Source: Negativicutes bacterium (GTDB lineage: Bacteria > Bacillota_C > Negativicutes > Sporomusales_B > JARLHX01). Taken from it: a DNA stretch of 22,867 nucleotides. Made by a program: the position numbers and the translations under genes. The stretch lies in the NCBI GenBank assembly GCA_031292015.1, contig JARLHY010000083.1, positions 1 through 22,867 of the forward strand. Direction: 5' to 3'. Positions 6,943 to 13,701 of the stretch are shown piece after piece; position 1 is the stretch's first letter, and every line of letters begins with the position of its first letter. A model generated the notes under the pieces. It had not been told where the DNA came from. It saw nothing but the letters and a program-made list of their open reading frames with translations, and ran no database searches.

Positions 6943-8028
6943 ATGGCTAAGGAAAAGCAGCTGGATTTCTTTGAACGATACCTGAGTCTGTGGGTAGCCG
7001 CGTGCATCGTCATCGGAGTGGTCTTTGGCAAATTATTTCCCGGCGCAGTCAGCATCCTGAGTAAGATGGAAGTCAGTCACGTGAATCTGCCGATAGCGGT
7101 TCTGATCTGGCTCATGATCTATCCGATGATGCTGAAAATCGATTTCAGCGCTATTCTGAAGGTTGGCGACAAGCCGAAAGGACTGTTTATTACCCTATTC
7201 GTCAATTGGATCGTGAAGCCGTTCAGCATGGCCTTTCTCGGCTGGCTGTTCTTCAAGCATGTCTTTATCGGCCTAATCGGCGATCAGCTTGCCAACGAAT
7301 ATATCGCCGGAACGATCATCCTGGCCGCGGCCCCTTGCACCGCGATGGTGTTTGTCTGGAGCTACCTGACTGACGGCGATCCGGCTTACACTCTGGTGCA
7401 GGTGGCGATCAACGATCTTATTATGTTGGTTTTGTTTGCTCCCATTGTCATGTTCCTCCTCGGGGTCTCCAATATTATCGTGCCGAAAGACGTTCTGTTC
7501 ATGTCGGTATTCCTCTATATCGTCATCCCGCTTGGAGCCGGGTACCTGACCCGCAGGATAGCCATCGCCGGCCGGGGAGAGGAGTGGTTCAACAGAGAAT
7601 TGCTGGCTCCGCTTAAACCGGTTACGATCATTGCGCTGCTGATTACCCTTGTGATCATATTTGCCTTCCAGGGCGAGGTCATCCTTGGCAACTGGTTCAA
7701 CATCATTCTCATCGCCGTGCCGATCACCATTCAGGTATACTTTAACTCCTCCCTGGCCTACGGGCTGTCAAGGTGGCTGAAAGTGCCTCACAGCATTGCC
7801 GCCCCGGGCGCCCTGATCGGTGCCAGCAACTTCTTCGAACTGGCGGTTGCCGTGACCATATCTTTGTTTGGACTGACCTCCGGTGCGACACTCGCCACCG
7901 TCGTCGGTGTTCTGGTGGAGGTGCCGGTGATGCTCTCGGTCTGTAATTTCTGCAATCGGACTACCCACTGGTTTGCCCCTGCGGCATGCTCCGTGGAAAT
8001 TGCGGAAGACAAAGCTGATATGAAATAA
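6943..8028 (+). CDS. acr3: ACR3-family arsenite efflux permease
   Basis: Inner-membrane exporter of arsenite (361 aa, about ten hydrophobic segments). Diagnostic ACR3 features are the LSLWVAACIVIGVVFG first helix, LIWLMIYPMMLKIDF, AAAPCTAMVFVWSYL with the essential Cys at residue 132, and SNFFELAVAV with the conserved Glu near the end. The ATG at 6943 with AAGGGG upstream is preferred over a TTG eight codons earlier. No ATPase arsA or reductase arsC is next to it, so efflux is probably driven by membrane potential alone. Co-transcribed with arsR and ended by a strong bidirectional terminator. Confidence 0.96.
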   Translation: MAKEKQLDFFERYLSLWVAACIVIGVVFGKLFPGAVSILSKMEVSHVNLPIAVLIWLMIYPMMLKIDFSAILKVGDKPKGLFITLFVNWIVKPFSMAFLGWLFFKHVFIGLIGDQLANEYIAGTIILAAAPCTAMVFVWSYLTDGDPAYTLVQVAINDLIMLVLFAPIVMFLLGVSNIIVPKDVLFMSVFLYIVIPLGAGYLTRRIAIAGRGEEWFNRELLAPLKPVTIIALLITLVIIFAFQGEVILGNWFNIILIAVPITIQVYFNSSLAYGLSRWLKVPHSIAAPGALIGASNFFELAVAVTISLFGLTSGATLATVVGVLVEVPVMLSVCNFCNRTTHWFAPAACSVEIAEDKADMK

Positions 8029-8040
8029 CCCCAACCTCTG

Positions 8041-8084
8041 AAAAGATCAAAGCCAAACAGACAGCTGTTTGGCTTTGATCTTTT
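8041..8084. terminator. Bidirectional terminator between acr3 and the kinase gene
   Basis: A perfect 20-bp stem (8041-8060 with 8065-8084) and 4-nt loop ACAG. The stem starts with AAAA and ends with TTTT, so it gives a T run in both directions and serves both convergent genes. The kinase stop codon overlaps its right arm. Confidence 0.93.
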
Positions 8085-10611
8085 ATTCGGCTGTTATATT
8101 TTCATTGAAAATGAAGTGGAAGGCTGTTCCTGCCGGACCTGTCTCCACTTCAATCACAGCCTGGTGCCGTTGGGCGATTCGGTAACATACGGCCAGTCCG
8201 AGGCCGGAGCCCTTTTCTTTCGTTGTCAGAAAAGGAGTCCCTAACTTATCTCTGATTTCCGGCGGTATTCCGGGGCCGGTATCCCTTACTGTCAGTACCA
8301 CCTTGTTTTCAGCCCTGGCGGTGCTGATGGTGACCTTGCCGCCTCTGGGCGACGCATCCAGTCCATTTCCCACCAGGTTCAGGATACACTGGCGAATCTC
8401 TTTGTCGTCCGCCCAGACCTTGGGAATGTCCCCTAGCTTCAGTTCGATATCGTTTCCTTTCAGCAAGGCGTTGGACTGCAATAAAGGCACGAGGCTCTGG
8501 ATGATCTGGTTCAGGTCGGTGGAGCTCATGGTAACCGTCTTGTTTTTGGCCAGCGACAAAAACTCGGTAATAATGGAATTCGCCCGGTCCAGCTCCTCAA
8601 TCATCAGTTCAAACGGCTCACGATACTCCGCGAACGCGGCCTTTCGCCCGTAGTGCTGCAAAAAGCCCCGCACCGTGGTCAGCGGATTGCGGACTTCGTG
8701 GCCGATGCCGGCCGCCATCTCGCCTACGGTATTGAGCCTGTCGAGGCGGGCCAAATCGATTTCCATATTTTTCTGTTTCGTGATATCATGATTGATTTCC
8801 AGAATAGATACAGGATTGCCGGCGGCATCCCTGTTCAGCGTCAGATAACTTTGAACAACGATCTGCTTGCCGTCTTTGCGGGTGTGGGTCAGTTCGCCTT
8901 CCCAGCGGCCTTCGCTCCGCAGCCTGTCCAGAACGTGCTTCACCGTAACCGATGGCGGGAACTGTGTTTTAAGAAGACTGAGGGTCACCTGACCGATGGC
9001 CTCGCTGGCCAGCCAGCCGTAGCCGGACTCGGCGCCCCGGTTCCAGTAAGTGATGTTGCTGTCCATGTCGCTTACGATGATATAGTCCTTGGCCAGCTCC
9101 AGCAGCTGCGCCTGCTCGATAAGTTTAACGCTGGCCTTCTGCAGTTCGAGCACCGTACCTTCCAGTTCCTCTGTCCGTTCCGCCACAAGCGTCTGAAGAT
9201 TGTGGCGGTGCTCTTCCAGCTCCATCGCCATCGCTTTGCGTTCGGTGATGTCATTGAATATAGCCAGGAAGTACCCCTTTTGATTGCTGAAAACCGTGTT
9301 TCCAAGCCAGGTGTTCAGTGGCTTTATATACATTTCAAAGCGCTCGGACTGTCCTGTCGCCGACACCCTGCCGCAAACCTGCAGTAATTCCGGATTTTCC
9401 TCTTTGATCCCCGGCAGGATCTCGGTGATTTTTTTTCCTGTGATGTCCCTGATGCCGGTTATTTTCTTAAAGACATCATTAACGGCAAGATGAATGAAAT
9501 CTTCTGGTCTATCGTTCTCATAAATCATTTTTCCGTAAACAAACGCGTCAGGCATCCCTGCCAGCAGCGACTCGTAGCGTTTTTCGCTGTCGTCGATGAT
9601 CTGGCGCGTACGTCTGACCAGCAGACCGCAAACAATCATAATAACAAGACTGAATAGTAAAGTTCCCAGTATATAGAGCCGCTTGCGCTTCTCGTACGCA
9701 GCCAGGGCCACCTGGGTAGCCTTACCGACCGACACGATCAGAGGATAATCAGGCATGACCCGGTAACTGACAAGGCGGGAAATCCCGTCAAGGATGTCTG
9801 TAGACACATAGGTGCCGGCAACGCGGCCGTTTTGAACGTTGTTCCAAAGCGTGCGGCCATAGATATTCTGACCGCTGTCCGAATTGTCGCCGGATTGATG
9901 GGCCCGGACGATCCAGTCCAGCCCTATCAGGGAAATTCGCTGATGCTGGCCAAGATTCATCTTGTTATAAAACGCACTGAAATAATCGGGATTCAGGGAG
10001 ATATAAATTACTCCGGCGAAAGATCCGTCGGGTTGATTGATCCGCCTGCTTACCGGAATGACGCTCCTGCCCAGAGTCTTGGTCCTGATCGGTTTGCCGA
10101 TGTACAGACCCTCCGGCAAGGAATCCCGGGGAATCTGGAAGTAGTCTCTGTCCAAGACGTTGACACCGAGAATATCCTGGCTGTAACTCGCAATCAGAAT
10201 GCCCCGTTTGTTGATGATGGCTTCCTGAACCAGCGCCGGATCCTTCCCTGTACTTGCGAGGTTCTCGGCAATGACCGGACTGGAGATGCCATCCCGTTCA
10301 TAAGCCTGCTTCAGGCTGAGCAGGTCTTTATCCACATCGGCGATAATCCTCCGCACATGTTCCTCAAAAGCGATCGCCAGGTTTGTCGTCTCCTGTGACG
10401 CTTCTTCAATGGTCCGATCATAATCATACTGCACCTGTTGCTGAACAAAAAGACACAGGCCGCCGATCAGGAAGCTCCCCAGCAGGATAACAAGCCACGA
10501 ATAGCCGGACAGCCTTCGTATCGAATCCTGGCGGCGGCTACCTTCTGTTGGCTGCTGCAATGTATGCCCTTTTGGAACGATTGTATTCAAAATTCTACTC
10601 CAGCGCGCCAT
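8083..10611 (-). CDS. Orphan membrane sensor histidine kinase with two PAS domains
   Basis: Sensor kinase of 842 aa. Order: cytoplasmic tail; TM1 about 36-56; an extracytoplasmic dCache-like sensor (57-310) containing LDRDYFQIPRD and GVIYISLNPDYF; TM2 about 310-330; PAS about 343-462; a coiled linker; a second PAS about 502-620 (ITYWNRGAESGYGW, then DITKQKNME); HisKA with His638 in GIGHEVRNPLTTVRGFLQ; and a HATPase domain with NLVGNGLDA, DTGPGIP and GSGLGLAV. The HEVRNPLTTVRGFLQ box is typical of sporulation phosphorelay kinases. No response regulator adjoins it. Start ATG 10611 is chosen for GGGGAG five nt upstream; in-frame ATGs at 10665 and 10686 lack a good site. The ligand is unknown. 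Confidence 0.93.
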   Translation of the reverse strand: MARWSRILNTIVPKGHTLQQPTEGSRRQDSIRRLSGYSWLVILLGSFLIGGLCLFVQQQVQYDYDRTIEEASQETTNLAIAFEEHVRRIIADVDKDLLSLKQAYERDGISSPVIAENLASTGKDPALVQEAIINKRGILIASYSQDILGVNVLDRDYFQIPRDSLPEGLYIGKPIRTKTLGRSVIPVSRRINQPDGSFAGVIYISLNPDYFSAFYNKMNLGQHQRISLIGLDWIVRAHQSGDNSDSGQNIYGRTLWNNVQNGRVAGTYVSTDILDGISRLVSYRVMPDYPLIVSVGKATQVALAAYEKRKRLYILGTLLFSLVIMIVCGLLVRRTRQIIDDSEKRYESLLAGMPDAFVYGKMIYENDRPEDFIHLAVNDVFKKITGIRDITGKKITEILPGIKEENPELLQVCGRVSATGQSERFEMYIKPLNTWLGNTVFSNQKGYFLAIFNDITERKAMAMELEEHRHNLQTLVAERTEELEGTVLELQKASVKLIEQAQLLELAKDYIIVSDMDSNITYWNRGAESGYGWLASEAIGQVTLSLLKTQFPPSVTVKHVLDRLRSEGRWEGELTHTRKDGKQIVVQSYLTLNRDAAGNPVSILEINHDITKQKNMEIDLARLDRLNTVGEMAAGIGHEVRNPLTTVRGFLQHYGRKAAFAEYREPFELMIEELDRANSIITEFLSLAKNKTVTMSSTDLNQIIQSLVPLLQSNALLKGNDIELKLGDIPKVWADDKEIRQCILNLVGNGLDASPRGGKVTISTARAENKVVLTVRDTGPGIPPEIRDKLGTPFLTTKEKGSGLGLAVCYRIAQRHQAVIEVETGPAGTAFHFIFNENITAE

Positions 10612-10796
10612 GGTCACTCCCCAACATAACAACAACTTGCGACTATATCTGACTATGTTTGACATTAATGCCCATGAATCCTTCATTGAATTCCCGAAAA
10701 ACCTCTGACCCGGGGGAAACGGGTAGTTGCGAATGGTAAGTGCAGCGAAGATTTTCGTGTACTTTGCCCGTTTTTGTCGCCCTCGGCTTTACCGCA

Positions 10797-10830
10797 AAAT
10801 GAAAACCGGTATGGATAAATCCATACCGGT
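10797..10830 (-). terminator. Minus-strand terminator at the end of the repeat block
   Basis: A perfect 11-bp stem ACCGGTATGGA/TCCATACCGGT (10805-10815, 10820-10830) with a TAAA loop. Read on the minus strand it is followed by TTTCATTTT; on the plus strand it is followed only by A residues. It therefore suggests that something upstream on the minus strand, the repeat block at 10838-11215, is or was transcribed. Confidence 0.65.
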
Positions 10831-10837
10831 AAAAAGA

Positions 10838-11215
10838 GCCTGCAATGATCTACGCTACAGCCTGCACCGATCATTACACACCTATACGCAATCTTTCGAC
10901 TACCCACAGGCATTACACAACCGATACACACCTTTGCTCGACTGCCAAAGATAGCTACTGAACCTACTGCAATCTCTCGACTGCAATAGACCCGTGATGT
11001 TCGCAACCCGTGACAATCTTAGCTCGACCAACATAAATCCCTTGGGACCATGCGACAACAGTTGGGCTGCCGCACCGCCTTTCAAGACTCATGCCAGTCT
11101 TCCCGCCGGCTACCGCCGAACCTTGCGATCCGACGACACCCTTTGGCCGACCAATGCCGGACACCGTAAGATATCCGACACCAATCTTGGCTCAACCACT
11201 ACCGACCCTTTACGC
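10838..11215 (-). repeat. Degenerate tandem repeat of about 42 bp
   Basis: About nine diverged copies of a unit of about 42 bp, with a weaker 21-bp sub-period. The recurring core on the plus strand is CAATCTTnGCTCGACCA. Examples have the GAC at 10898, 10940, 10979, 11026 and 11149 and a matching AAC at 11194; intervals range from 39 to 47 or about 42 times two or more. Read on the minus strand, part of it encodes roughly 14-residue units such as SRAKVCIGCVMPVG followed by SRKIAYRCVMIGAG, but stops and frame changes interrupt any long ORF. With no credible gene from 10612 to 11344, this looks like a decayed repeat-protein gene or a structured non-coding element. Origin unknown. Confidence 0.55.
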
Positions 11216-11344
11216 TCATAGTATCTGCCGAACAGCGCGAATCATGCCTTGTAAAATTTGTTTGCCGTAACGAATGACGTTCTGTAAGCATATTATGCAC
11301 AGGGGGACTATGATGCGTCCTTCACCTGGCAGGAGGTTAAACAT

Positions 11345-11500
11345 ATGTTTCGCAAGCACGCAAATGATATGAGGAAGCTTCAAAAATTCATGCTTTTGAA
11401 TGAAAGCATTCGCAAAGAGTATGAACAGAGGTATTGCCTGTCGCCCCAGGGGTTTCGCCAGCCAGAATATACTTTCCGTCCATCCGCGAAATGGAGATGA
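11345..11500 (+). CDS. Small unknown protein, 51 aa
   Basis: A short ORF with an excellent ribosome site: AGGAGG at 11331-11336, 8 nt before the ATG. The product is basic and hydrophilic, starting MFRKHANDMRKLQKF, rich in Arg, Lys and Gln, with no membrane segment. The stop codon lies inside the left arm of a 25-bp terminator palindrome, which is the layout of a real short mRNA. A tiny overlapping frame (ATG 11310, 20 codons) could be a leader peptide. I do not recognise the family. The antisense frame (11506 down to 11216) would start within the terminator stem and is less convincing. Confidence 0.5.
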   Translation: MFRKHANDMRKLQKFMLLNESIRKEYEQRYCLSPQGFRQPEYTFRPSAKWR

Positions 11501-11547
11501 TAACAAGGGCCGTTGCTCGCTAGAGCAACGGCCCTTGTTATCATCTC
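11494..11547. terminator. Long palindrome, probable bidirectional terminator
   Basis: A perfect 25-bp inverted repeat (11494-11518 with 11523-11547), loop GCTA. The GC-rich core (AGGGCCGTTGCTC and its complement) is flanked on each side by an AT-rich stretch that reads TTGTTATCATC outward, as in terminators that work in both directions. Confidence 0.7.
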
Positions 11548-11611
11548 ACCGGCAGGAACACTTTCCTGGCGTTGTGCATACTATGTATAACTAAATCAAG
11601 GGAGGATCTGT

Positions 11612-11800
11612 ATGAGTATCAGCAGGGAGGATTTACACCGGATGATTGATGCGCTCCCGGAAGAATTTTTGCAACTCATGTTTGAGAGGCCTGACATGGC
11701 GTTGGGCGAGGCCCTCAATCGCTCTGCCGCCAAGGAGAGTCCTTCGCTGGAAAGGCTGCAGGAAATGGCCCAGGCCCTGATGCCTTCAAATCGAAAGTGA
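11612..11800 (+). CDS. Small conserved-looking protein, 62 aa
   Basis: AAGGGAGG at 11598-11605 stands 6 nt before the ATG, and a terminator follows 30 nt after the stop, so this is very likely a real monocistronic gene. The protein is acidic to neutral, helical and cytoplasmic: ISREDLHRMIDALPEEFLQ is followed by a second helix with LERLQEMAQALM. The opening resembles the DUF2281-like or antitoxin-like small proteins (helix, then LPEE), but I cannot assign a family with confidence. No toxin gene adjoins it. Confidence 0.7.
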   Translation: MSISREDLHRMIDALPEEFLQLMFERPDMALGEALNRSAAKESPSLERLQEMAQALMPSNRK

Positions 11801-11829
11801 GGCCGCTTCCAATAAAATGAGAAACATAA

Positions 11830-11873
11830 AGCAAAGCCGTCCATGATTCAAAGGGCGGCTTTGCTCTCGTTTT
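11830..11873. terminator. Terminator shared by the 62-aa gene and hfq
   Basis: A 13-bp stem with one G-U (11830-11842 with 11853-11865), 10-nt loop, then CTCGTTTT on the plus strand. On the minus strand the tail is TTTATGTTTC, so it can also end the hfq transcript. Confidence 0.8.
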
Positions 11874-11905
11874 GCGCATTCGCGGTCTCAACAGGCTCTG
11901 GAACG

Positions 11906-12178
11906 CTACGGCTGCTGGTCGTTTTCCGCCCGTGCCCCTGGGGGATTGGCACCGGCCAGGAGCGGAGTGACGGTCGAAATCGCGTGTTTATAGATCAAGG
12001 ATTGTCTGCCCTCGCTTTGTAATATGACAGTAAAGTTATCAAAGCCCTTGACGAAACCGCGAAGCTGGAAACCATTCACCAGATGAACAATAACAGATAC
12101 ATTGTCTTTACGGACTTGGTTAAGAATACCGTCCTGCAAATTGATGACCTTACTGGTTGGTGTTGTCGGAATTGTCAT
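11906..12178 (-). CDS. hfq: RNA chaperone Hfq
   Basis: Sm-fold hexameric RNA chaperone that binds small RNAs and U- or A-rich mRNA segments. The Sm1 motif ([23 protein letters not shown], given in parts: [11 protein letters not shown], then VIVHLVNG), the GFDNFTVIL strand and the Sm2 motif IYKHAIST are clear. At 90 aa it has a ten-residue N-terminal extension and a short Pro/Asn-rich tail. The usual QDxFLN Phe is replaced by Ile here, which lies in the sRNA-binding proximal face. The start ATG follows AAGGGG. Hfq in Firmicutes usually follows miaA; here it stands alone after a DUF3231 gene on the same strand, so it may be a second copy. Confidence 0.93.
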   Translation of the reverse strand: MTIPTTPTSKVINLQDGILNQVRKDNVSVIVHLVNGFQLRGFVKGFDNFTVILQSEGRQSLIYKHAISTVTPLLAGANPPGARAENDQQP

Positions 12179-12189
12179 AAGAATGCCCC

Positions 12190-12213
12190 TTACCTAGATT
12201 TCTGTCTAAGTAA
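12190..12213. repeat. Imperfect inverted repeat upstream of hfq
   Basis: TTACCTAG (12190-12197) and CTAAGTAA (12206-12213) form an 8-bp inverted repeat with one mismatch, overlapping the hfq ribosome site region. It could be an operator or a small 5'UTR hairpin. Weak evidence. Confidence 0.3.
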
Positions 12214-12292
12214 TTACTTTCCGTTTTGAGTCAGGTTATCCTGCCTGGTTGAGGTGATTAAAACAGAAACAAATACCGTCATAACCTGCGCC

Positions 12293-13300
12293 TCACCGTT
12301 TGCTCAGCGCCAATTCTTTCCGGTCAGCCGCCTGCGGCGGCTGTTCCAGCCAGCCGTGTTTAATCATCAGTTGCGCTCCGTCTTCGCCAAATGCGGCGAT
12401 TTCGCCCATGAGACGCATATAATCGGTCGCCACATCGACCCTTGTGCTTGCCCCTAAAGCCGCACCGTAATTCGCCATGCTTAGCGCAATCAAGCTGACT
12501 GTTTGCTGCATCATCAGCTTGTCGGAGAAGGGGGCGACCTTCGAATCCGTGACCTCCGAATCCCAGGTGGCGGGAGCCGAAAGGTCATCCTGTTTTAGTA
12601 GCAGGCTGAGTACTTCAATATGCTTCTGGCCTATATCCTGACCCCTCACGAAATACTCGCGGACAGATTGGCTCTTGGCGACTTGAGCGAAGCCGAGAAG
12701 GACCACCCGGCCCATGGCATTGGTCGATATATTGGCCACTATGTGAGTCAGTTCTATTGCATTTAACGGACGGTTCTCGCCAAGTACGCTCCCCATGAAA
12801 CTGGGAGACTCGACATACTTGACCTGTTTGGCTACCGGGATATAAGGCGCCCTGATGAAAAGCCCTTTGGATAACAACGCCTGTGTTACCTTTTCATCCA
12901 GCTCCTTGGAGGAGTCAATACAACGCCAGAAATAGTTGCGCACATCAGGCCGTACGGCCTGGTTCAAACCCAAACCATATGCCGCCATTCCCGCTGCGGA
13001 AAGGTGCTTTAGATAGCGAAGATAAAACGTGTCGGAAAACAGCGGCGGCGCTTTTATATTTGCATCATCGTCCGAGAATCCTGCAGGCACCGCCAGGCCT
13101 TCGTTTTTGAATATTTTTCCGATGGCCTGGACATGCTGTTGCGATAAATGCAGAGCAAATTCAATGATAGGGCGTATAGCTTTGTCTTTGACTTTTTCCA
13201 AACAGTGCTGCAGCACGCGTTCCGCCATACTGTCGCTCATATAGTCCAGCCACAAAGTTCCGATCTCCGTCGAGGTAAGCCGAAGATTTTGCTGATCCAA
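12293..13300 (-). CDS. DUF3231 family protein
   Basis: A 335-aa all-helical soluble protein recognisable as DUF3231, a family of endospore-forming Firmicutes related to ferritin-like/CotF-type bundles and built of two similar four-helix halves. Visible anchors are EIGTLWLDYMSDSMAERVLQHCLE, split as EIGTLWLDYMSD and MAERVLQHC, then HVQAIGKIFKNEGL and PPLFSD in the first half, and QKHIEVLSLLLKQDDL with VAPFSDKLMM in the second. The start is TTG at 13300, with AAGGAGGGG eight nt upstream; no better ATG is nearby. The role is unknown; spore or surface association is suggested for relatives. hfq follows after 114 bp on the same strand. Confidence 0.85.
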   Translation of the reverse strand: MDQQNLRLTSTEIGTLWLDYMSDSMAERVLQHCLEKVKDKAIRPIIEFALHLSQQHVQAIGKIFKNEGLAVPAGFSDDDANIKAPPLFSDTFYLRYLKHLSAAGMAAYGLGLNQAVRPDVRNYFWRCIDSSKELDEKVTQALLSKGLFIRAPYIPVAKQVKYVESPSFMGSVLGENRPLNAIELTHIVANISTNAMGRVVLLGFAQVAKSQSVREYFVRGQDIGQKHIEVLSLLLKQDDLSAPATWDSEVTDSKVAPFSDKLMMQQTVSLIALSMANYGAALGASTRVDVATDYMRLMGEIAAFGEDGAQLMIKHGWLEQPPQAADRKELALSKR

Positions 13301-13701
13301 TTGAGAGCCCCTCCTTTACGAAAAAAATGATCTTCCTTGCTATTTTTATCGGCAGTGCACGCAATTATTCGCGTGAAGCCGCCGTTTCCGGCGACATATA
13401 GTTTGGTTATATCCCTCCATAGTTGGGAACAAAAATCAGCGGTATTTACAATGGTCTTTCCTATACATTATCTTTGGCGTTACCCTCAAATTCATCATTG
13501 AAACAGTAACGTCGATCCACGGACATAATTTAGTGAGACACTTAATGGGGCGCGCGTTTTGCTATTCGTGGGATTAAAATCCTCACAAAAAAAATCGAAT
13601 GCAATAGATACCGCGTTGACGGGAAAATATGCTAAGCTTATAATGACTATATAGACAAATTAAGACATAATTCTACAAAATATTTTATAGGGGTTATAAC
13701 A
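13301..13701. other. Divergent intergenic region of about 400 bp
   Basis: Separates the DUF3231 gene (minus) from the chemotaxis receptor gene (plus). It holds the receptor promoter at 13616-13644. Close to the DUF3231 gene are two small hairpins, CACGC/GCGTG around 13358-13375 and a GCCG/CGGC stem around 13378-13396, which would lie in its 5'UTR. No ORF or riboswitch consensus is recognisable. Confidence 0.6.
13616..13644 (+). promoter_or_regulatory. Promoter of the chemotaxis receptor gene
   Basis: TTGACG (13616-13621) and a perfect TATAAT (13639-13644), 17-bp spacer, about 57 bp before the start codon. This is a sigma-A type promoter, not the sigma-28 promoter common for chemotaxis genes. 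Confidence 0.85.

Noticed and set aside
8083..10686. Longer start of the histidine kinase at 10686
   Set aside because: No ribosome site at that ATG, while ATG 10611 has GGGGAG at good spacing.
10838..11215. CRISPR array
   Set aside because: The repeats are diverged, lack constant direct repeats with unique spacers, and have no cas genes nearby.
10994..11221. Plus-strand 75-codon ORF within the repeats
   Set aside because: No ribosome site and no family resemblance; the frame is a by-product of the repeat pattern.
11262..11296. Promoter TTGCCG/TATTAT for the 51-codon ORF
   Set aside because: The 23-bp spacing is too long for a sigma-A promoter.
11216..11506. Minus-strand 96-codon ORF
   Set aside because: It would start at a TTG inside a terminator stem with no ribosome site and overlaps a better plus-strand small ORF.
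13301..13701. Cyclic-di-GMP riboswitch before the chemoreceptor gene
   Set aside because: No GEMM-I or GEMM-II core sequence can be found.
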